From the NCBI GenBank assembly GCA_020056965.1, contig JAGVGT010000041.1, forward strand, positions 1 through 61,007: a DNA stretch of 61,007 bases, given 5' to 3'. This document shows, one piece after another, positions 44,425 to 54,080 of this stretch. The notes below the pieces were generated by a model. It saw only the letters and a program-made list of their open reading frames with translations, ran no database searches and was not told the origin of the DNA. Source of the DNA: Deltaproteobacteria bacterium (GTDB lineage Bacteria > Desulfobacterota > Desulfobulbia > Desulfobulbales > JAGXFP01). The stretch's first letter is position 1, and every line of letters begins with the position of its first letter. The position numbers were made by a program, and so were the translations under genes.

Positions 44425-44618
44425 GGGTTTACCTGTGTGCTCGGTGATGGGAAAAGGTTCGGGCAATGTAGTCGAAGATGCTTAACTTGACAAGCGTCTC
44501 CCGAAAGCCGGGCGGTTGTAACTTGCACGAATATGCCGTATAAAGGGGCCGGGGACCACAATAAAATGTTCCGGCGACTCGACCGGTAATTATGAATCGG
44601 AGATAGGGAGAACAGGCT

Positions 44619-45212
44619 ATGGCTGAAATCAAGAGCACCATGGACATGGTCATGGAACGGGCGGCCCGGATGGCGGCCGCCGAGGGTCCGGTCGGCAGCG
44701 ATGATTTGGAGAAGGAAGGGATGCGGGCGGCGGCCGCTTACCTGCGCGGCGAATCGGTCGATCTGGCCGGACTGGTTGCAGCCAAACCTCCGGCCGCGCA
44801 AGGGCCCTTTCGCAGTGGCGTGGTCCAGGCCATGCTGCGCAATATCTTTCTGCCCCGGGAGGTCGAGCAGCAGGCGGGGGCCGAGCTGGCCATGAACGGC
44901 CTGGTCCTGGTCGGCCGTGGCAGCGGCGAACTTCTGGCGGTCTTCGGCGAGATGAAGAAGCTCCTGGACCAGTACCTTCAACACCGCCAGCAGTATAGAG
45001 AGCAGCTGGAGGGCCATTTCGCCCAGCAGATGGCGCAGCTGGAGGCGACCATGGCCCAAAAGACCGGCATGGCCATGAAGCTCAAACCCTCCCAGCATCC
45101 CAAATTTCAGGAAGAGTGGCAGCGAATTTTGACCCAGCTCAACGATCAATACGGCAATGCCCTGAGCCAGTACAAGCAGCAGATCGAGCAGTATCTGGCC
45201 GGGGCGCGCTGA
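44619..45212 (+). CDS. Hypothetical helical protein
   Basis: 197 residues, no signal peptide, cytoplasmic. I do not recognise the family. It has a conserved-looking region at about 65-105 (FRSGVVQAMLRNIFLPREVE, AMNGLVLVGRG) and a C-terminal half of predicted coiled coil (about 110-195) rich in Gln, Glu and Leu: QYLQHRQQYREQLEGHFAQQ. The ATG follows GGGAG. Its TGA overlaps the ATG of the next gene, so they are coupled. Confidence 0.75.
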   Translation: MAEIKSTMDMVMERAARMAAAEGPVGSDDLEKEGMRAAAAYLRGESVDLAGLVAAKPPAAQGPFRSGVVQAMLRNIFLPREVEQQAGAELAMNGLVLVGRGSGELLAVFGEMKKLLDQYLQHRQQYREQLEGHFAQQMAQLEATMAQKTGMAMKLKPSQHPKFQEEWQRILTQLNDQYGNALSQYKQQIEQYLAGAR

Positions 45213-45505
45213 TGCGGGTGGCGGTCGAGCTGGAACCTCCCTCCGTCGAGGCGGCCCGGATTCTCGGGGAGTGGCAGGCGGCCTGGGGTGGGGCGGCTGA
45301 GAGAGGCGGGGTCGAACTGGCTGCCGCCGATTCCCTGACGGCCCTGCTCGACCTCAAGGAGCGCTGCTATGATCGGGGAGTTACGATCAGCGCTACCTTT
45401 CCCGATAACCTTGCGGACCCACAACAAGTTGTCACCCCGGCGAAGGCCGGGGTCCAGGACTCCGGTAGCGCATTGGATACTGGATTCCGGCCTTCGCCGG
45501 AATGA
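45212..45505 (+). CDS. Small hypothetical protein with repeat-derived tail
   Basis: 97 residues, coupled to the preceding gene by a TGATG-type overlap. The first about 72 residues (RVAVELEPPSVEAARILGEW, then LTALLDLKERCYDRGV) look like ordinary coding sequence of unknown function. The last about 25 residues (VTPAKAGVQDS and LDTGFRPSPE) are encoded by a palindromic repeat at 45431-45506 and so are repeat-derived. The original stop may have been lost by repeat insertion. Confidence 0.55.
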   Translation: MRVAVELEPPSVEAARILGEWQAAWGGAAERGGVELAAADSLTALLDLKERCYDRGVTISATFPDNLADPQQVVTPAKAGVQDSGSALDTGFRPSPE

Positions 45506-45506
45506 C
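45431..45506. repeat. Palindromic CCGGCGAAGGCCGG-type repeat
   Basis: GTCACCCCGGCGAAGGCCGG with GGTCCAG (45431-45457) is matched inverted by CTGGATTCCGGCCTTCGCCG with GAATGAC (45480-45506). The family is common in proteobacterial genomes. Here it forms the 3' end of a reading frame. Confidence 0.85.
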
Positions 45507-45562
45507 GGAAAAACAACACGGTGGATCATCTTGCGAATTCATCAACCATAGGCCTGTCGCGC

Positions 45563-46654
45563 ATGGATAACCTGGATCGTCTTAAAGCCCTGCTGCGCCG
45601 CCAGAAGCTCGACGCCCTGCTGGTCACCCAGCCCGACAACCGCCGCTACCTAAGCGGTTACACGGCCGGTGATATGAACATCGGCGAAAGCTCCGGGGTC
45701 ATACTGGTCTTTCGGCGCGGTGCGCCGTTGCTGCTCACCGATTTTCGCTACCAGCTCCAGGCCGAACGCGAGGCGGCAGGCTTCGAGGTGCGGCTTTACC
45801 AGCGGGGGTTATTTCCCCTGCTGAAAGGAATCTTGGTCGAGCGGGGTGTGAAAAGTCTCGGCTTCGAGAGCCACTATTTCCTGCACCAGGCGGCCGTCAA
45901 GCTCCAGAAATTGGCGACGGAAATCAGGCTTGAACTGGTGCCGGTGACCGATCTGGTCGAGCGGCTACGGATCTGCAAAAGCCCCGACGAGCTTAAGAAG
46001 ATCCGGGCAGCGGTGCGGCTGAACGAAGCGGTTTTCCAAGAGGTTTACCAGCAACTCCAGCCGGGGCAAAGCGAACGGCAGGTCGCCCTGCGCATCGAGA
46101 CCCTGATGCGCGAGAAGGGCGCCGAGCGGCCCAGCTTCGAGACCATCGTCGCCGCCGGTCCCAACGGCGCCTTGCCCCACGCGGTGCCGGGCGAGCGGCT
46201 AATACGGGAAAGCGAACCCATCGTCATCGACATGGGGCTGGTCCTGGACGGCTACTGCTCCGACATGACCCGCACCGTGGTCCTCGGCCGGATGGATGAC
46301 CTTACCCGCGACCGCTTCCGGCTGGTCCGTAAGGCCCAGCTGGCCGGGATGGCGGCGGTCAAGGCTGGGGCGACCGGGCGGGAGGTGGATCGCGCGGCCC
46401 GCCAGGTGATCGCGGCTGCCGGCTATGGCCCGGCCTTCGGCCACAGCCTGGGCCATGGCGTCGGGCTGGCGGTGCACGAGCCGCCTTCGCTGTCCATGCG
46501 CTACCACCGTAAGCTCCAGGCGGGCATGGTGGTTACCGTCGAGCCGGGCATCTACCTGCCTGAGTGGGGTGGCATCCGGCTGGAGAATATGGTGGTGGTC
46601 ACCGAGAGTGACTGCGAGGTGTTGAACGAGGATGTGACTTTTCTGGATGTCTAA
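45563..46654 (+). CDS. Xaa-Pro aminopeptidase (M24 family)
   Basis: Metallopeptidase of 363 residues. It has an N-terminal creatinase-like domain (about 1-130) and a pita-bread catalytic domain. Metal ligands are visible: Asp in VVIDMGLVLDGYCSD and in the same segment CSDMTRT, His in GHSLGHGVGLAVHEPP, and two Glu in VTVEPGIYLPEWGGIRLEN. It starts at ATG 45563 (MDNLDRLKALLRRQKLDALL); an in-frame GTG-type codon at 45521 would add 14 residues that derive from repeat-adjacent DNA. Confidence 0.93.
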   Translation: MDNLDRLKALLRRQKLDALLVTQPDNRRYLSGYTAGDMNIGESSGVILVFRRGAPLLLTDFRYQLQAEREAAGFEVRLYQRGLFPLLKGILVERGVKSLGFESHYFLHQAAVKLQKLATEIRLELVPVTDLVERLRICKSPDELKKIRAAVRLNEAVFQEVYQQLQPGQSERQVALRIETLMREKGAERPSFETIVAAGPNGALPHAVPGERLIRESEPIVIDMGLVLDGYCSDMTRTVVLGRMDDLTRDRFRLVRKAQLAGMAAVKAGATGREVDRAARQVIAAAGYGPAFGHSLGHGVGLAVHEPPSLSMRYHRKLQAGMVVTVEPGIYLPEWGGIRLENMVVVTESDCEVLNEDVTFLDV

Positions 46655-46711
46655 AAGTGACCGGTAAAGAACCGGGCGGGCTGTTTCAAGTAACCAATTT
46701 AAGGATATCGC

Positions 46712-47413
46712 ATGCGCACCAATAATCGGGCCGCCGACCAACTGCGGCCCCTGTCGATCGAGTACGGCTTTCAGTCCCAGGCGGCCGGGTCGGTGTTGAT
46801 CCGGCTGGGCAACACCCACGTCCTCTGCGCGGTCAGCGTCGAGGAGGAGGTGCCGCCTTTTCTGAAGGGCAAGGGGCAGGGCTGGATCACCGCCGAATAC
46901 GGGATGCTGCCCGGCGCCACCAATACCCGAGGGCGTCGCGAGACCAAGGGCCAGTCGGGCCGGTCCATGGAGATTCAGCGCTTGATCGGCCGTTCGCTTA
47001 GGATGATGGTCGATCTCAAGGCCATCGGCGAGCGGACCCTGCGGGTGGATTGCGATGTCTTGAACGCCGATGGCGGCACCCGCACCGCCTCGATCACCGG
47101 CGCGGCCCTGGCGTTGCGGGCGGCCCTGCGCGGGCTGGTCGCCAAAGGATTATTGGCCGAGTTGCCGCCCCTGGTTCCGGTGGCGGCGGTCAGTGTCGGA
47201 GTGCGGGGCGGCTGCTGTCTGCTCGACCTCGATTACGGCGAGGATTCCTCGGCCGAGGTGGACGCCAACTTCGTGATGACCGGCGACGGCCGCTTGATCG
47301 AGGTCCAGGGCAGCGGTGAGCGCGCCCCCTTCGCCCGCCAGGACTTATTGGCCATGCTCGATCTGGCGGCAAAAGGGGTGGGAGAACTGCTGCAGCCCTG
47401 GCGCGATGATTAG
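46712..47413 (+). CDS. rph: Ribonuclease PH
   Basis: Phosphorolytic 3'-5' exoribonuclease, 233 residues, that trims tRNA 3' ends. Family motifs are complete: [79 protein letters not shown] and [18 protein letters not shown]. It lies 57 nt after the aminopeptidase and precedes tgt, so three adjacent genes act on tRNA or proteins. Not truncated. Confidence 0.96.
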   Translation: MRTNNRAADQLRPLSIEYGFQSQAAGSVLIRLGNTHVLCAVSVEEEVPPFLKGKGQGWITAEYGMLPGATNTRGRRETKGQSGRSMEIQRLIGRSLRMMVDLKAIGERTLRVDCDVLNADGGTRTASITGAALALRAALRGLVAKGLLAELPPLVPVAAVSVGVRGGCCLLDLDYGEDSSAEVDANFVMTGDGRLIEVQGSGERAPFARQDLLAMLDLAAKGVGELLQPWRDD

Positions 47414-47432
47414 CTCTCTCAAGAGCTAGATA

Positions 47433-47470
47433 ATGGGACCTATAGGTCTCATAGGACTTATAAGTCCCAT
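47433..47470. repeat. Tandem 9-nt palindromic repeat upstream of tgt
   Basis: ATGGGACCTATAGGTCTCAT followed by AGGACTTATAAGTCCCAT has a perfect ATGGGAC...GTCCCAT frame and reads as four variants of a 9-nt unit (GGAC-C/T-TATA type). It fills much of the 86-nt rph-tgt gap. Confidence 0.75.
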
Positions 47471-47484
47471 AACTCCCAAAATAA

Positions 47485-48621
<1,137 letters not shown>

Positions 48622-48661
48622 AGTTTGTTTTCAGAACGTCAATAATAAAGGAGGTAACACA

Positions 48662-49009
48662 ATGGCAAGTTTAGCTTGGGCAGCAGATGCGGCCCCCGCC
48701 GGTGGCGGAGGGATCATGTCGTTTATTCCGCTGGTTTTGATTTTTGTGGTCTTTTATTTCTTGTTGATCCGGCCCCAGCAGAAGAAGGTCAAGGAACACC
48801 AGGCCCTGGTGGCCGGCCTCAAAAGGGGCGATGCGGTGGTGACCAGCGGCGGCATTTACGGCGAGATCACCGGGATGACCGACACTGTGATTACCCTGGA
48901 GATCGCCGACAATGTACGGATCAAGATTGCCCGTGGCCATATCGCCGGCAAGCAGGGCGCCGTCAATTGCGATGACGGTGCTTGTGCCCCGGCGGTGGGC
49001 GGAGGCTGA
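48662..49009 (+). CDS. yajC: Preprotein translocase subunit YajC
   Basis: 115-residue accessory subunit of SecDF. One membrane segment at about 20-40 (SFIPLVLIFVVFYFLLIRPQ) carries the RPQQKK motif, and the core KRGDAVVTSGGIYGEITGMT is conserved. The start is well supported by AAAGGAGGT. A strong terminator follows, so secD and secF, which normally come next, are not in this unit. Confidence 0.97.
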   Translation: MASLAWAADAAPAGGGGIMSFIPLVLIFVVFYFLLIRPQQKKVKEHQALVAGLKRGDAVVTSGGIYGEITGMTDTVITLEIADNVRIKIARGHIAGKQGAVNCDDGACAPAVGGG

Positions 49010-49050
49010 GCGGTGAAGTAGTAATCTCCATCGTGAATGGATGAGGTTGA

Positions 49051-49083
49051 AAAAGCCGGGGGCATCTGCCTCCGGCTTTTTTT
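49051..49083 (+). terminator. Terminator after yajC
   Basis: AAAAGCCGGGGGCA (49051-49064) pairs with TGCCTCCGGCTTTT (49067-49080), one G-T pair, two-base loop, followed by more T. It lies 41 nt after yajC. Confidence 0.9.
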
Positions 49084-49303
49084 GTGGGAAATGCGGCCAG
49101 AGTCATCTTTGCCGTGAATTGATTATGATAACTCTCGTCGCCCAAGCGAGGCAGCGTTGGAGCTCGAAGGGCGGAGCAGGGGAGGTCATAAGATTCTAAA
49201 TAGTTTGCCTCGGCATCACAATAGCTTATGATTTTCTGGGCGCTCTTGCCTTCGCGAAAGCGAATTCTAATCTCCAACATCAACTCTATCGAGGACAAAC
49301 ACC

Positions 49304-50113
49304 ATGTTCAAATCTATTCATTTTCCCGCATTGGCTCTACTGATCGCGGTTGCGGTCGCCAGCCCGGTTAACGCCGCCGATAAAGTGGCCGCCAAGGCTA
49401 AGCCGATTGCCACCGTCAACAGCATCGCTATTCCGCAAGCTCGTTTTGAGTTAAATCTCAAGGCCGCAGCCCAACAGGGCCAGCCCGACAGCCCGGAGTT
49501 GCGCGCGAAAATTAAGGATGAGCTGATCGACCTCGAATTAATTGCCCAGGAAGCCCGTAAGAGGGGCTTGGACAAACAAGCGGAAGTCGTCCAGATTATC
49601 GAACTCACCAGGCAAAACATTCTGCGCAACGCCTTCGCGCAAGACTACATCAAGAAGCACCCGATTGAGGAAGATAAGCTTAAAGAAATCTATGAAGATC
49701 AGAAGCAGACCCTGGTCGGCAAAAAGGAATACAAACTCGCGCAGATTCTGGTGGAGAGCGAAAAAGATGCCCAGTCCATTGTGGCCTTGCTGAAAAACAA
49801 AGGCGACTTTGCCAAGATCGCCATGGATAAATCCAAAGACCAGCGCAGCAAGGCAGAAGGTGGAGAAATGGGCTGGACCAACCCCGCGGCTTTCGTGCAA
49901 CCTTTCGGCGAGGCGATGATCAAGCTGAATAAAGGTCAGATTAGCGCGCCGGTACAAACCCAGTTCGGCTGGCACATTATCAAACTTGAAGATATCCGCG
50001 ACTTTGAGATTCCCGCGTATGACAAAGTTAAAGCCAATCTGGAAAAACGCATGCAGCAAATGGCGATCATTGAGGCTGTCAAAGAGTTACGCGCAAACGC
50101 CAAGATTAACTAA
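49304..50113 (+). CDS. Periplasmic PpiC-type peptidyl-prolyl isomerase
   Basis: 269 residues with a signal peptide (about 1-24, ending VNAA). An N-terminal SurA-like helical domain (about 30-120) is followed by a parvulin domain at about 140-235: EYKLAQILVESEKDAQSIVA, GGEMGWTNPAAFVQPFGEAM and TQFGWHIIKLEDIRDFE. It folds outer-membrane or exported proteins. Codon use is visibly less GC-rich than neighbours (many AAA, GAA, ATT), which hints at acquisition. SD GAGG lies about 9 nt before the ATG. The region 49084-49303 has no gene I can support. Confidence 0.9.
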   Translation: MFKSIHFPALALLIAVAVASPVNAADKVAAKAKPIATVNSIAIPQARFELNLKAAAQQGQPDSPELRAKIKDELIDLELIAQEARKRGLDKQAEVVQIIELTRQNILRNAFAQDYIKKHPIEEDKLKEIYEDQKQTLVGKKEYKLAQILVESEKDAQSIVALLKNKGDFAKIAMDKSKDQRSKAEGGEMGWTNPAAFVQPFGEAMIKLNKGQISAPVQTQFGWHIIKLEDIRDFEIPAYDKVKANLEKRMQQMAIIEAVKELRANAKIN

Positions 50114-50239
50114 GGGCTGTCACAGCCGGCGGAGTCGACCTGCTCCCGGTCCGTTATTACTTTATGTGATTATAGGGAGATGAATGGCGGCGTGACCTCT
50201 AGGCAATTCGGGCACTGAACCAAAACCTACGGTGTACCC

Positions 50240-51874
50240 ATGAACGGCAAGGAAATGCAGGGTAATCAGCCGATTGATCCACAAGTCAGGCAGAAAGAGA
50301 TGGAGCTGGTCAGAAAAAAATTGACCGCCCTGTTCGGTAAAATTGATCATGAAGTCCCGCTGCTTCTCTTTACCGATCCGACCATCAACCACCTTTACAA
50401 CGAGGTGCTGCGGGCCGTCACCCGCTCCATCCGAGAGGTTGCCAGCCTGGTGACCTTGCGGGAGTTCGACGGTAGCCATGCACTGGCCAAAAAACACGGC
50501 GTCAGCCATTTTCCCACCCTCCTGTTCGACCCCGAGCATTTTGCCATCCGCTGGCTCGGGGCGCCGGTCGGCGAAGAGGGACGCGCCTTTGTAGAGGCCA
50601 TTACCATGCTGGGTTATCGCCAAACCCAAATCAGTGCACCTTCGCGGAAGGTTCTGGAGAGAATTACTACGCCCAGGGCGATCAAACTGTTCATCAGCCC
50701 CACCTGCCCATTCTGCCCGCAGCAGGTGGTCAATGGTCTGAAGGCTGCGATCGCCCGGCCGGAACTGATTTCCCTGGAAATCATCGACATTCAGGCCAAT
50801 CCGAAGCTGGCCGAACAGTACAACGCCTTCAGCGTGCCGGTCTGCTTCGCCAATGAGGTGATGATCGCCAAGGGCGCCCAGCCGGAAGAACTCTTCATGG
50901 CCTCGCTGGAAAAACTGGCCCAGCAGAGCTTCTTTATTCCGGAGAGCGAGGCCGAGCAGGTGGATACCGATGTGACCATCATCGGCGGCGGACCCTCCGG
51001 ACTGGCCGCCGGGATCTATGCGGCCCGCAGCGGCTTAAAGGCGGTGATCATCGAGCGCGGGGCCCTGGGCGGCCAGGTCGCGCTGACGCCGGTGGTGGAG
51101 AACTATCCCGGTCTCTCCCGGATCGAAGGCAAAACCCTGGTCGATATCATGGTCAGCCACGCCCTGGAATACGTGACCATCTATCCCGATGAAGAGGTCA
51201 TGGAAATCAAGAGCGGCCCGCCGTTTGAAATTTTGACCAACCGAAGGCGCTACACCGCCCGGGCGGTCCTCTTTGCCACCGGGGCCAGTTACCGGCGCCT
51301 GGGTGTCCCCGGGGAAGAGCGGTTGGCCGGCAGCGGGGTAAGCTATTGCACGACCTGTGACGGCGCCCTGTTTAAGGGCAAGGAGGTCATCGTCGTGGGC
51401 GGGGGGGACAGCGCTCTTACCGATGCCCTCTATCTGGCCAACAACGAGATCCGGGTTACAGTTGTCCATCGCCGGGAGAGCTTCCGGGCCCAGGACCATC
51501 TGGTCAAGCAGCTGAACAAGCACGGTATTCAGGTGTTGTTCAATTGCGAGGTCAAGGAGATCCGCGGCGGCAGCAAAGTGGAGGCGGTGGTGGTCCAGAA
51601 CAACCAGAGCGGCGAGCTCATGACCAGGGCCACCGACGGCGTCTTTGTCGCGGTCGGTTATCAACCCGCCGTGGAATTGGCCCGGAAAACCGGCCTCGCA
51701 TTAACGCCCGAGGGATTCATCCAGGTCGATAAAAACCACCGGACCAGCGTGCCGGGCATCTATGCGGCCGGGGACGTGGAAGGCGGCTACCGGCAGATCG
51801 TCACCGCCGCCGGCCAAGGCTCCGGCGCGGCCATTACCATTTTCGAGGATTTGATCAACCCTTACTGGAAATGA
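50240..51874 (+). CDS. Thioredoxin reductase fused to tandem thioredoxin-like domains
   Basis: 544 residues. Residues about 25-115 form a thioredoxin-like fold without active cysteines (DHEVPLLLFTDPTINHLYN). Residues about 145-225 form a second with CPFC (FISPTCPFCPQQVVNG). From about 245 it is a thioredoxin reductase: FAD motif VTIIGGGPSGLAAGIYAARS, redox-active VSYCTTCDGALFKG and NADPH motif VIVVGGGDSALTDALYLANN, with GIYAAGDVEG at the end. The plan is like AhpF of alkyl hydroperoxide reductase. No ahpC lies next to it. It would transfer electrons from NADPH to its own CPFC site and on to a peroxiredoxin or other partner. Confidence 0.92.
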   Translation: MNGKEMQGNQPIDPQVRQKEMELVRKKLTALFGKIDHEVPLLLFTDPTINHLYNEVLRAVTRSIREVASLVTLREFDGSHALAKKHGVSHFPTLLFDPEHFAIRWLGAPVGEEGRAFVEAITMLGYRQTQISAPSRKVLERITTPRAIKLFISPTCPFCPQQVVNGLKAAIARPELISLEIIDIQANPKLAEQYNAFSVPVCFANEVMIAKGAQPEELFMASLEKLAQQSFFIPESEAEQVDTDVTIIGGGPSGLAAGIYAARSGLKAVIIERGALGGQVALTPVVENYPGLSRIEGKTLVDIMVSHALEYVTIYPDEEVMEIKSGPPFEILTNRRRYTARAVLFATGASYRRLGVPGEERLAGSGVSYCTTCDGALFKGKEVIVVGGGDSALTDALYLANNEIRVTVVHRRESFRAQDHLVKQLNKHGIQVLFNCEVKEIRGGSKVEAVVVQNNQSGELMTRATDGVFVAVGYQPAVELARKTGLALTPEGFIQVDKNHRTSVPGIYAAGDVEGGYRQIVTAAGQGSGAAITIFEDLINPYWK

Positions 51875-51943
51875 GGAATTCCAAAAAGACGGGAACCGGA
51901 ATGGGATGGGCGGCGGTAGGGCAAGGATTTAAGGAAAAGATAT

Positions 51944-52426
51944 TTACGGCTGGCTGGGGGCGGGGGGAGTGAGCAGGCCGCTGGCCTTGCCCAGGCGGCG
52001 GGCCATATCGATAAAGGTATGGGGGAGCGGTATTTCCCGTTCGGCCAGCAGGATCCCGGCGCTCTCGGCCCTCTGCAGCAGCCCCGGGTCGGCCAGCCCG
52101 GCCAGCAGAGCGCAGATGGTCTGCATTCGCAGGGCGTCGGTGATGACGATCTTCATCTCCGGCAGCTCGCTGGCGAAGGCCTGGCGCTCTTGGGCAATCA
52201 ACTCGCCATTTTTGCCCATGAAGGCCGCCGCCGTTTCCGGCAGATCGGGCGGGGGGCCGAAGAGATCGTTAACCACACCCCCGGCCAGTTGGCCATGGAA
52301 AGCGGCCGAATGCTCCGGGAAGCGGGGGGTGACGAAGTCCCGCAGCTTCCGGTAGAGGACCATCTTGGTAATCTCGATGCCTTCCTGCAGGATTGGCAGG
52401 AGGCGGGTGGCGGCGGTCTCGGGCAT
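51944..52426 (-). CDS. Hypothetical protein downstream of yciB
   Basis: 160 residues, no signal peptide, mostly helical, family not recognised. Motif-like parts are MVLYRKLRDFVTPRFPEHSA, AGGVVNDLFGPPPDL and TFIDMARRLGKASGLL. ATG at 52426 is chosen; a GTG at 52441 overlaps the yciB stop and could be the real start. It is translationally close to yciB and so probably in its operon. Confidence 0.65.
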   Translation of the reverse strand: MPETAATRLLPILQEGIEITKMVLYRKLRDFVTPRFPEHSAAFHGQLAGGVVNDLFGPPPDLPETAAAFMGKNGELIAQERQAFASELPEMKIVITDALRMQTICALLAGLADPGLLQRAESAGILLAEREIPLPHTFIDMARRLGKASGLLTPPAPSQP

Positions 52427-52437
52427 GGCTGGTCCCG

Positions 52438-52989
52438 TCACTCCCCGGCGTCGCTCTTCTCCGGGATGGTGATGTGGCGGGAGAGAAACAGCGACTGGAT
52501 GACCAGGAAGACCATGGTCATTCCCAGCATGCCGAAGAGTTTGAAGTTGACCCAGGTGTCCCTGTCAAAGTTGTACATCACGTAAAGATTGGCCCCGCCC
52601 ATGACCAGGAAGAAGGCCACCCAGCTTAGGTTGAGCCGCCGCCAGATCTGGTCCGGTAGGGTGATCTGGGCGCTCATCAGCCGCTCGACCACCGTCTTGT
52701 CCCCGAAGAACTGGCTGCCCAGAAAGGCGGCGCCGAAAATCCAGTTGATCACGGTGGGTTTCCACTTGATGAACTGCTCGTTGTGCAGGTAGAGGGTCAG
52801 GCCGCCGAAGACCACCAGGATCGCCAGGGTGACCAGCTGCATGGTCGCCACCTTGCGGGTTTTGAGCCAGGTGATGGCGACGTGCAGAAAGGTCGCACCG
52901 ATGGCCACTGCGGTGGCCACATAGATATCGAACATCTTGTAGGCGATGAAAAAGAGCAGGATGGGCAGGAAGTCAGTAAGTAGTTTCAT
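52438..52989 (-). CDS. yciB: YciB/IspZ-family inner-membrane protein (septation protein A)
   Basis: 183-residue membrane protein with about five to six hydrophobic segments, beginning MKLLTDFLPILLFFIAYKMF. The family signature VINWIFGAAFLGSQFFGDKT is present, as is WRRLNLSWVAFFLVMGGANL. Loss affects cell-envelope synthesis and division in E. coli. The ATG at 52989 is the normal start; frame codons upstream are not family-like. Confidence 0.92.
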   Translation of the reverse strand: MKLLTDFLPILLFFIAYKMFDIYVATAVAIGATFLHVAITWLKTRKVATMQLVTLAILVVFGGLTLYLHNEQFIKWKPTVINWIFGAAFLGSQFFGDKTVVERLMSAQITLPDQIWRRLNLSWVAFFLVMGGANLYVMYNFDRDTWVNFKLFGMLGMTMVFLVIQSLFLSRHITIPEKSDAGE

Positions 52990-53156
52990 GGCGTATCGTT
53001 TTGGTTGTCCGGGATAATTGAATTTGGTCCGTCTGGTCAATCTCAGGACAATAAGACCTTCTGGCTTTAAAGTAAATCCCAACGGCGGGGTATGGGAAAA
53101 TTTGGGATGTTCGGGCCTGTCGTTACATAAAGGGGGCAGGGCCAAGCGGTAGCTTG

Positions 53157-53221
53157 TGTGGGAGCGGCTTCAGCCGCGAATTTTTCAGGCCCGAATCTTC
53201 GCGGCTGAAGCCGCTCCCACA
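53157..53221. repeat. Perfect 24-bp REP palindrome
   Basis: TGTGGGAGCGGCTTCAGCCG then CGAA (53157-53180) and its exact reverse complement (53198-53221) are separated by 17 nt. The arms match the GTGGGAGCGGCTTCAGCCGC type of REP known from gammaproteobacteria. A partial GTCATTGCGAGG unit follows at 53241. Confidence 0.9.
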
Positions 53222-53263
53222 GAAATTCGCCTCTGGGCGCGTCATTGCGAGGGGCGACGCCTG

Positions 53264-54076
53264 TCATGTTGGCGGCGAGCGATGCTGCGCGGCGATCTTG
53301 GTGAACATCTGGACCAGCCCGGAGCAGAGGGTGAAGATCGATTTGATGTGCAGATTCACCGCGCAGCATTCGTCGAAAAAGATATTCAGGACCGACTCCA
53401 GATCCTCTTCCGGCGCCTGGTAGCAGATCAGGATCGGCACCTTGGGCAGGGGGTGGAGGATCAGGGCGATATCGGCCTCGTACCAGGGGATGGTCCGGCC
53501 CATAAAGAGGTCGATGATGTCGCCCAGCAGGTCGGGATTGGCGTCGGCCAGTTGGCGGAGCGGGGTTTCGCAGCGGCTGGTGAACAGCCCCTGCCAGTCG
53601 ATACCGCCCTGGAGTTCCCGGAACGACAGCCATTTGCCGGTGATCTCCGCATGGGTCCGGTGGGTGATGTAAGAGAGCAGCGGCGCCTCAACCCAGGGGA
53701 TGATGTGGCATTCCGAGGTGACGGTGCCGTGGGCATCGACCAGAAAATCCTTGCCCATGGAGCGGATAGCCAGCCGCTGGTCTTGGTAAGTAGCGCCGAT
53801 CAGGGGGGCGACCGCGGCCAGGTCGATGGTCCCCATCTTCGCCCGTAGCTTGTCCATGAACTCGGCCTGCTCGGTTTCCCGGCTCTCCCGGGGCTGGAGC
53901 CGACCGGCCAGCGTTTGCCGCTGATCCGGGGCGAGATCCGGGCAGTCCGATAGTTTCAATCGGCCGGCAACCAGCGCGGCGGCGAAGGCCAGGCAGGAAG
54001 GCAGGAAGCACTTGCCGCAATTGGTGCCGGGCAGGGCCTTGTAGATTTCTAATGGGGTCAGGGTGGGTTTGGCCAA
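53264..54076 (-). CDS. Fe-S (CFS-type) domain plus DUF3786 protein
   Basis: 270 residues from a TTG at 54076. Residues 10-45 form a four-cysteine iron-sulfur motif, C20-x2-C23-x4-C28-x16-C45 (PGTNCGKCFLPSCLAFAAAL), like the N-terminal domain of corrinoid iron-sulfur proteins and RnfB. The rest (about 95-260) is like DUF3786, found in anaerobes: LSFRELQGGIDWQGLFTSRC, PILICYQAPEEDLESVLNIF. Function is unknown; a role linked to anaerobic cofactor or corrinoid work is likely. The start is 4 nt past the vapC stop and no ATG or GTG is available in frame, so translation may depend on coupling. Confidence 0.8.
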   Translation of the reverse strand: MAKPTLTPLEIYKALPGTNCGKCFLPSCLAFAAALVAGRLKLSDCPDLAPDQRQTLAGRLQPRESRETEQAEFMDKLRAKMGTIDLAAVAPLIGATYQDQRLAIRSMGKDFLVDAHGTVTSECHIIPWVEAPLLSYITHRTHAEITGKWLSFRELQGGIDWQGLFTSRCETPLRQLADANPDLLGDIIDLFMGRTIPWYEADIALILHPLPKVPILICYQAPEEDLESVLNIFFDECCAVNLHIKSIFTLCSGLVQMFTKIAAQHRSPPT

Positions 54077-54080
54077 GATT

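Noticed and set aside
48963..49298. Minus-strand 111-codon frame between yajC and the isomerase gene
   Set aside because: It crosses the yajC terminator, has no SD and no recognisable pattern.
53067..53633. Minus-strand frame over the REP and DUF3786 region
   Set aside because: Pro/Arg-rich, runs through a palindromic repeat, and is out of frame with the supported gene.
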